A stretch of DNA of 64,000 nt from Burkholderia sp. WAC0059 (GTDB lineage: Bacteria; Pseudomonadota; Gammaproteobacteria; Burkholderiales; Burkholderiaceae), in the NCBI RefSeq assembly GCF_002870125.1, contig NZ_PNEO01000001.1, forward strand, positions 1 to 64,000, given 5' to 3'. Shown piece by piece: positions 59,862-64,000 of this stretch. A model generated the notes under the pieces. That model ran no database searches. It was not told the DNA's origin and was given only the letters and a program-made list of their open reading frames with translations. Numbering within the stretch: the first letter of the stretch is position 1; the number at the start of each line of letters is the position of its first letter. The position numbers were made by a program, and so were the translations under genes.

Positions 59862-61463
59862 ATGCTCGACGCCAATCTCAAGACGCAACTGAAAAGCTAC
59901 ATGGAACGGGTCACGCAGCCGATCGAGATCGTTGCGTTCCTGGATGACGGCGAAAAGTCGCAGGAACTGCACGGGCTGCTCAAGGATATCGAGGAATCTT
60001 CGGAGAAGATTTCTTATGTGGAAAGCCGCGGCGACGAAGCGGGCGATGCGCGGGTGCCGTCGTTCAAGCTGCGCCGCGTGAACAGCGACGTCGAAGTGAC
60101 CTTCGCGGGCATTCCGATGGGTCATGAGTTCACGTCGCTCGTGCTGGCGCTGCTGCAGGTCGGCGGCTATCCGGCGAAGATCGAGGCCGACGTGATCGAA
60201 CAGATTCGCGGCCTCCCCGGCGAATTGGTCTTCGAAACGTACATGTCGCTGTCCTGCCAGAACTGCCCGGACGTCGTGCAGGCGCTGAACGCGATGTCGG
60301 TCGTCAACCCGCGCATCCGTCACGTCGTGATCGACGGCGCGCTGTTCCAGGATGAAGTCGAGGCGCGCAAGATCATGGCGGTGCCGACGGTCTACCTGAA
60401 CGGCGAAGTGTTCGGCCAGGGCCGCATGGGCGTCGAGGAAATCCTGCAGAAGCTCGACACCGGCGCGAGCGCACGGGTGGCGGAAAAGCTCAACGCGAAG
60501 GAAACGTTCGACGTGCTCGTGGTCGGCGGCGGTCCGGCGGGCGCGGCGGCCGCGATCTACGCGGCGCGCAAGGGCATCCGCACGGGCGTGCTGGCCGAGC
60601 GGTTCGGCGGCCAGGTGAACGACACGCTGGCTATCGAGAACTTCGTCTCGGTGCAGGAAACCGAGGGGCCGAAGTTCGCGGCCGCGCTCGAAGCGCACGT
60701 GCGTGCCTACGACGTGGACATCATGAACACGCAGCGCGCCTCGCAGATCGTGCCGGGCAAGGTCATCGAGGTGAAGACCGAAAGCGGCGCGACGCTGCGC
60801 GCGAAGAGCGTGATTCTCGCGACCGGCGCGCGGTGGCGCAACGTCGACGTGCCGGGCGAGCAGGAGTATCGCAACAAGGGCGTGGCCTATTGCCCGCACT
60901 GCGACGGCCCGCTGTTCAAGGGCAAGCGCGTCGCCGTGATCGGCGGCGGCAATTCGGGCGTCGAGGCGGCGATCGACCTCGCGGGCATCGTGAACCACGT
61001 GACGTTGCTCGAGTTCGGCGCGCAATTGCGCGCGGACGAAGTGCTGCAACGCAAGCTGCGCAGCCTGCCGAACGTCACGGTGCATACGCAGGCCCAGACG
61101 AGCGAGATCATCGGCGACGGCCAGAAGGTGACGGGGCTGACCTATCTCGAACGCGACACGGGAGAGAAGCGTCACGTCGAGCTGGAAGGCGTGTTCGTGC
61201 AGATCGGTCTCGTGCCGAACACCGAGTGGCTGAAGGGCTCGATTGCGCTGACGAAGCATGGCGAGATCGAGGTGGACGCGAAGGGCCAGACGTCGGTGCC
61301 GGGCGTGTTCGCCGCCGGCGACGTGACGACGGTGCCGTTCAAGCAGATCGTGATTGCGGTCGGCGACGGCGCGAAGGCTTCGCTGGGCGCGTTCGAGCAT
61401 CTGATCCGCACGTCGGCCGATACCGAGGAAGACGTGAAGCAGCAACTGGCGGCAATTGCCTGA
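59862..61463 (+). CDS. ahpF: Alkyl hydroperoxide reductase subunit F
   Basis: A 533-residue flavoenzyme that passes electrons from NADH to AhpC. It has an N-terminal double thioredoxin-like domain with SCQNCPDVV (about residues 128-136), an FAD motif [19 protein letters not shown] (about 215), the redox-active CPHCDGP and an NAD-binding IGGGNSG. Normal length. Followed by a clear terminator. Confidence 0.97.
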   Translation: MLDANLKTQLKSYMERVTQPIEIVAFLDDGEKSQELHGLLKDIEESSEKISYVESRGDEAGDARVPSFKLRRVNSDVEVTFAGIPMGHEFTSLVLALLQVGGYPAKIEADVIEQIRGLPGELVFETYMSLSCQNCPDVVQALNAMSVVNPRIRHVVIDGALFQDEVEARKIMAVPTVYLNGEVFGQGRMGVEEILQKLDTGASARVAEKLNAKETFDVLVVGGGPAGAAAAIYAARKGIRTGVLAERFGGQVNDTLAIENFVSVQETEGPKFAAALEAHVRAYDVDIMNTQRASQIVPGKVIEVKTESGATLRAKSVILATGARWRNVDVPGEQEYRNKGVAYCPHCDGPLFKGKRVAVIGGGNSGVEAAIDLAGIVNHVTLLEFGAQLRADEVLQRKLRSLPNVTVHTQAQTSEIIGDGQKVTGLTYLERDTGEKRHVELEGVFVQIGLVPNTEWLKGSIALTKHGEIEVDAKGQTSVPGVFAAGDVTTVPFKQIVIAVGDGAKASLGAFEHLIRTSADTEEDVKQQLAAIA

Positions 61464-61551
61464 TACGGGAGAGACGCGCATAACGCGGTTTCGGCGGTTT
61501 CTTTTCCCGGGCGGCTTCGAATATCGGGTCGCGATGTTATATAGATAAAAG

Positions 61552-61575
61552 CGCCGGCATATTGCCGGCGTTTTT
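61552..61575 (+). terminator. Intrinsic terminator after ahpF
   Basis: CGCCGGCA (61552-61559), three loop bases and TGCCGGCG (61563-61570), followed by TTTTT. It ends the ahpC-ahpF transcript. Confidence 0.9.
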
Positions 61576-62239
61576 CTTTTTGAAGCCGATATTGCATCTC
61601 CGCCGTAAGCGACGGCCGGGAATCTCATGGCGGAAGGCTGCCGGAACCACCTTGCGGGGGAGTCCGCGCACCATCTTCGGGCAGTCGACACGCGTAAATG
61701 TCGGTGGTTGTCGATGGCAAACGTTTGTTGCACCTGCTGCATCAATCGATCGCCCCGGAAATGCCTGATCCTGGTGCCGGAAGAGGCGTGTCTGGTGCGC
61801 TTCCCGGGCCGAAACACGGCGCGGTTCTACCGGGACCGACGCTGTCGCAGAGGCCGTGAGCCGTTAGCCACACCCTAATTCGCAGTGCAAGCCGGTTCGA
61901 CCAGGTGGAACAAAGGGGTTCGATCATTCGGCATCGACAATCGCCTCGATTCTTGATTCTTCCGACAAGAATAACGTTCGGGTGGGCCAACGGAAAAGGG
62001 CGGGGAAGGCCGGAAATCAAGCGCTGGCCTTGGGCCTTGACGGGCGCCTCGTTCCGTCGCCATATGGTTATTATTGCGTTTTTTTAAATTTACATTTGTC
62101 AAATATAAAAATATCTGTAAGACCCATTGTTACTTAATTGACACACCTTTTTTAAATTTTTTACTTCGGAGATTGGTCAGGTTAGTCTCCCGGCGGAAGT
62201 TAGTTAGTAGTAGTTTCTTTAGCGCCAGGAGAATCAACG
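61576..62239. other. 664-bp gene-free stretch before the porin gene
   Basis: Short frames here lack conservation or good starts. The part at 62070-62170 is strongly AT-rich (with TTGACA at 62138-62143) and is the likely promoter and untranslated leader of the porin gene. Burkholderia porin genes often have long leaders that small RNAs can target; no such RNA can be seen here. Confidence 0.5.
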
Positions 62240-63433
62240 ATGATGAAAAAATTTGCTCTAACCTCCATTTCGCTCGCCGTCCTCGGCGTGGCTGGCACGG
62301 CTCACGCGCAGTCGAGCGTGACGCTGTACGGCACCATCGACACGTCGATCACCTACCTCAACCATGCCGGCGGCAACTTCGGCGAAGGCCCGGGTGCCAC
62401 CGTCTGGTCGATCGGCAACAGCAGCGGCGGCGACTTGTCGGGCTCGCGTTGGGGCATCAAGGGGGCGGAAGATCTGGGCGGCGGCCTGAAGGCCGTTTTC
62501 CAGTTGGAAAACGGTTTTAGCCCGAACAACGGCCAGCTCAATCAGAGCAGCCGCATGTTCGGCCGTCAGGCGTTCGTGGGCCTGACGAGCGACCAGTACG
62601 GTTCCGTCACGCTGGGCCGCCAGTACGACCCGCTGATCGACCTCGTGCAGGGCATCACCGAAGACAACTACTTCGGCTCGTCGTTCGCGACGGCAGGCGA
62701 CGTCGACAACTACGACAACAGCTTCCGCGTGAACAACGCGGTCAAGTACACGACGCCGGTCTGGAGCGGTCTGCAAGCCGAAGTGATGTACTCGTTCGGC
62801 GGCATTGCGGGCTCGACGGGTTCCGAGCAGTCCTATTCGGCTGCCGTGGCGTACAACAACGGCCCGCTCGCCATCGCCGGCGGTTATTTCTACGCGGCGA
62901 ACAACGAAAGCGCGGTCACGCGCGGCGTGGAAGACTGGTCGAGCACGTCGGACGGCCCGTTCGACGGTCCGGTCAACATCGGCTACTCGTCGGCTCACTC
63001 GCTGCAGATCGCCCGCGCGGCCGTGCAGTACACGATCAGCAAGTTCACCCTGGGCCTCGGCTACAGCAACGCCCAGTACGCGCCTGACTCGGAGTCGGCG
63101 TTCGCGAGTACCGAAACCTACACCACGGGTCAGGGCTTCGTGAACTTCCAGGCCAACTCGGCGCTGCTGGTGGGCGTCGGCTACAGCTATACGCACGCCA
63201 GCGGCGATACGTCGGCGAGCTACAACCAGGTGTCAGCCGGTGCCGACTACAGCCTGTCCAAGCGCACCGACCTGTACGCCGTGGCGGCCTGGCAGCACGC
63301 GAGCGGCACGACGATCGGCGACGTCGACGGCGTGGCGACGCCGGTGGCGGCGGAAGCCTCGATCGGTTCGTACGGCTACTACGGCACCAGCTCGCAGACG
63401 CTGGTCAGCGTGGGTATCCGTCACAAGTTCTAA
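62240..63433 (+). CDS. Gram-negative porin (OmpC/Omp38-like)
   Basis: A 397-residue outer-membrane protein. The signal peptide MMKKFALTSISLAVLGVAGT ends AHAQ; the mature protein starts SSVTLYGTIDTSITYLNHAG, as in Burkholderia general porins. It has SRWGIKGAEDLGGGLKAVFQ and the C-terminal Phe (SVGIRHKF) needed for barrel assembly. It forms a trimeric 16-strand channel for small solutes. The start follows AGGAGAATCAACG. Confidence 0.95.
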   Translation: MMKKFALTSISLAVLGVAGTAHAQSSVTLYGTIDTSITYLNHAGGNFGEGPGATVWSIGNSSGGDLSGSRWGIKGAEDLGGGLKAVFQLENGFSPNNGQLNQSSRMFGRQAFVGLTSDQYGSVTLGRQYDPLIDLVQGITEDNYFGSSFATAGDVDNYDNSFRVNNAVKYTTPVWSGLQAEVMYSFGGIAGSTGSEQSYSAAVAYNNGPLAIAGGYFYAANNESAVTRGVEDWSSTSDGPFDGPVNIGYSSAHSLQIARAAVQYTISKFTLGLGYSNAQYAPDSESAFASTETYTTGQGFVNFQANSALLVGVGYSYTHASGDTSASYNQVSAGADYSLSKRTDLYAVAAWQHASGTTIGDVDGVATPVAAEASIGSYGYYGTSSQTLVSVGIRHKF

Positions 63434-63459
63434 TAAAAACGTAGGGCGTTGTCTCATGG

Positions 63460-63496
63460 CCGGGTGCGCCGCTTCGACGGCGCGCCCGGTTTTTTT
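63460..63496 (+). terminator. Intrinsic terminator after the porin gene
   Basis: CCGGGTGCGCCG (63460-63471) pairs with CGGCGCGCCCGG (63478-63489), with one mismatch, around a 6-base loop. A run of seven T follows. Confidence 0.9.
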
Positions 63497-63845
63497 ATGG
63501 CTTCGCAGTAGTCCTGCCGTTCGATCGTCGATCTCCTGGACGGCCCCGGCACCCGGCACCGCTCTCGCCGGACTCGTGGTTTTCCCCTATACGCGGTGCG
63601 CAGGCATGGAGGCGGCACCGCGTCGTCCTACGCTGCCGGGGCAGCGGCGGCGATCTCTGGTTATGCTGCCGTCGGCGGCCCGAGCGTTCCGGGACGCCTG
63701 GACGGACATCCCCATTTTCCTCAATGGCGCTACCCGAAAGGGTTCTGTACCTTCTGCTGCATCGATCCAGCCAGCGATCGCGCCGGGTTTCGTCCGAAGC
63801 CGGCGACGACAGGGTGGAAGCCGCCCGAAAGGTGGCAGGAGGAGA

Positions 63846-64000
63846 CATGCCGGAACGATTGGCTCTACTACAGGTGATTTCGATGGCCGCATGGCTGGGC
63901 GGTGGGTTCGCCCTGGCCTTCGTGCTGGGCGCGCTCGCGCAGCGGACCGGGTTCGTTGTCTCGCGCCGTTCCGGCGGAGCGCCGCGCTGTCCGCGGGGGC
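63846..64000 (+). CDS. Start of a membrane protein, cut by the window edge
   Basis: The frame begins MPERLALLQVISMAAWLGGG after GGAGGAG, a strong ribosome site, and is open to the window end (51 residues). The first 32 residues, with AWLGGGFALAFVLGALAQRTGF, resemble the start of YeeE/YedE sulphur-compound transporters in Burkholderia. The following residues (VVSRRSGGAPRCP) do not fit that family, so either the match is accidental or the frame is broken. The preceding 349 bp hold no gene. Confidence 0.45.

Noticed and set aside
1..64000. CRISPR array, tRNA, rRNA or insertion sequence
   Set aside because: No regular repeat-spacer pattern, no cloverleaf-like gene, no transposase and no terminal repeats were found on reading both strands.

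Overview
The window is a high-GC stretch of a Burkholderia-type (Burkholderiaceae) genome. The evidence is the gene families, the codon bias, and a plasmid-like replication and partition locus with parS sites of the TTTATGCGCATAAA type, which I recall from the second chromosome of the Burkholderia cepacia complex. I read the window as the origin region of a secondary chromosome or chromid with long arms on both sides. The species cannot be fixed from sequence reading alone.

Layout. 1-3.5 kb: the 5' end of an ABC permease gene, a gene-free stretch, a small Burkholderia-type protein, a zinc-finger protein and an MFS exporter. 3.8-9.7 kb: a DUF2325 protein, then a molybdenum locus (short ModE-type regulator, NifQ-like protein, two-Mop molbindin, WtpA/ModA-like binding protein, permease-ATPase fusion). 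9.7-14.9 kb: an unknown protein, a TetR regulator, the threonine catabolic pair kbl-tdh and a divergent XRE-cupin regulator.

15.0-24.1 kb is the replication region. It holds an SOS-box-controlled small protein, a tyrosine-recombinase-like protein that has lost most catalytic residues, and a KfrA-like coiled-coil protein with a zinc-ribbon tail. These are followed by a roughly 1.3 kb array of irregularly spaced 18-bp iterons, repA, parB, parA and three parS palindromes, one of them the core of a perfect 36-bp palindrome. Five further copies of the iteron, all in the opposite orientation, lie outside the array at 9.7-16.6 kb; three touch or overlap stop codons. They look like Rep-binding sites acting away from the origin and are the most unusual observation here.

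24.1-28.9 kb: a hybrid sensor kinase divergent from a receiver / CheC-like / PAS-GGDEF operon. 29.1-45.4 kb: a near-complete hopanoid island (hpnD, hpnE, shc, hpnG, a thioesterase, mlaA, hpnN, hpnM, hpnH, a local ispH, hpnC, hpnB, hpnA). HpnC/D/E make squalene, Shc cyclises it, HpnH/HpnG/HpnB/HpnA extend and decorate the side chain, and HpnN/HpnM/MlaA fit transport to or balance of the outer membrane.

45.6-64 kb: general metabolic and envelope genes: acylphosphatase, EgtD, an EamA permease, an aldo/keto reductase, lipoproteins, an IlvD/Edd sugar-acid dehydratase, a rubredoxin-domain protein, FUSC, DoxX, pirin with a divergent LysR regulator, the ahpC-ahpF peroxide system, a porin and the start of a membrane protein cut by the window edge.
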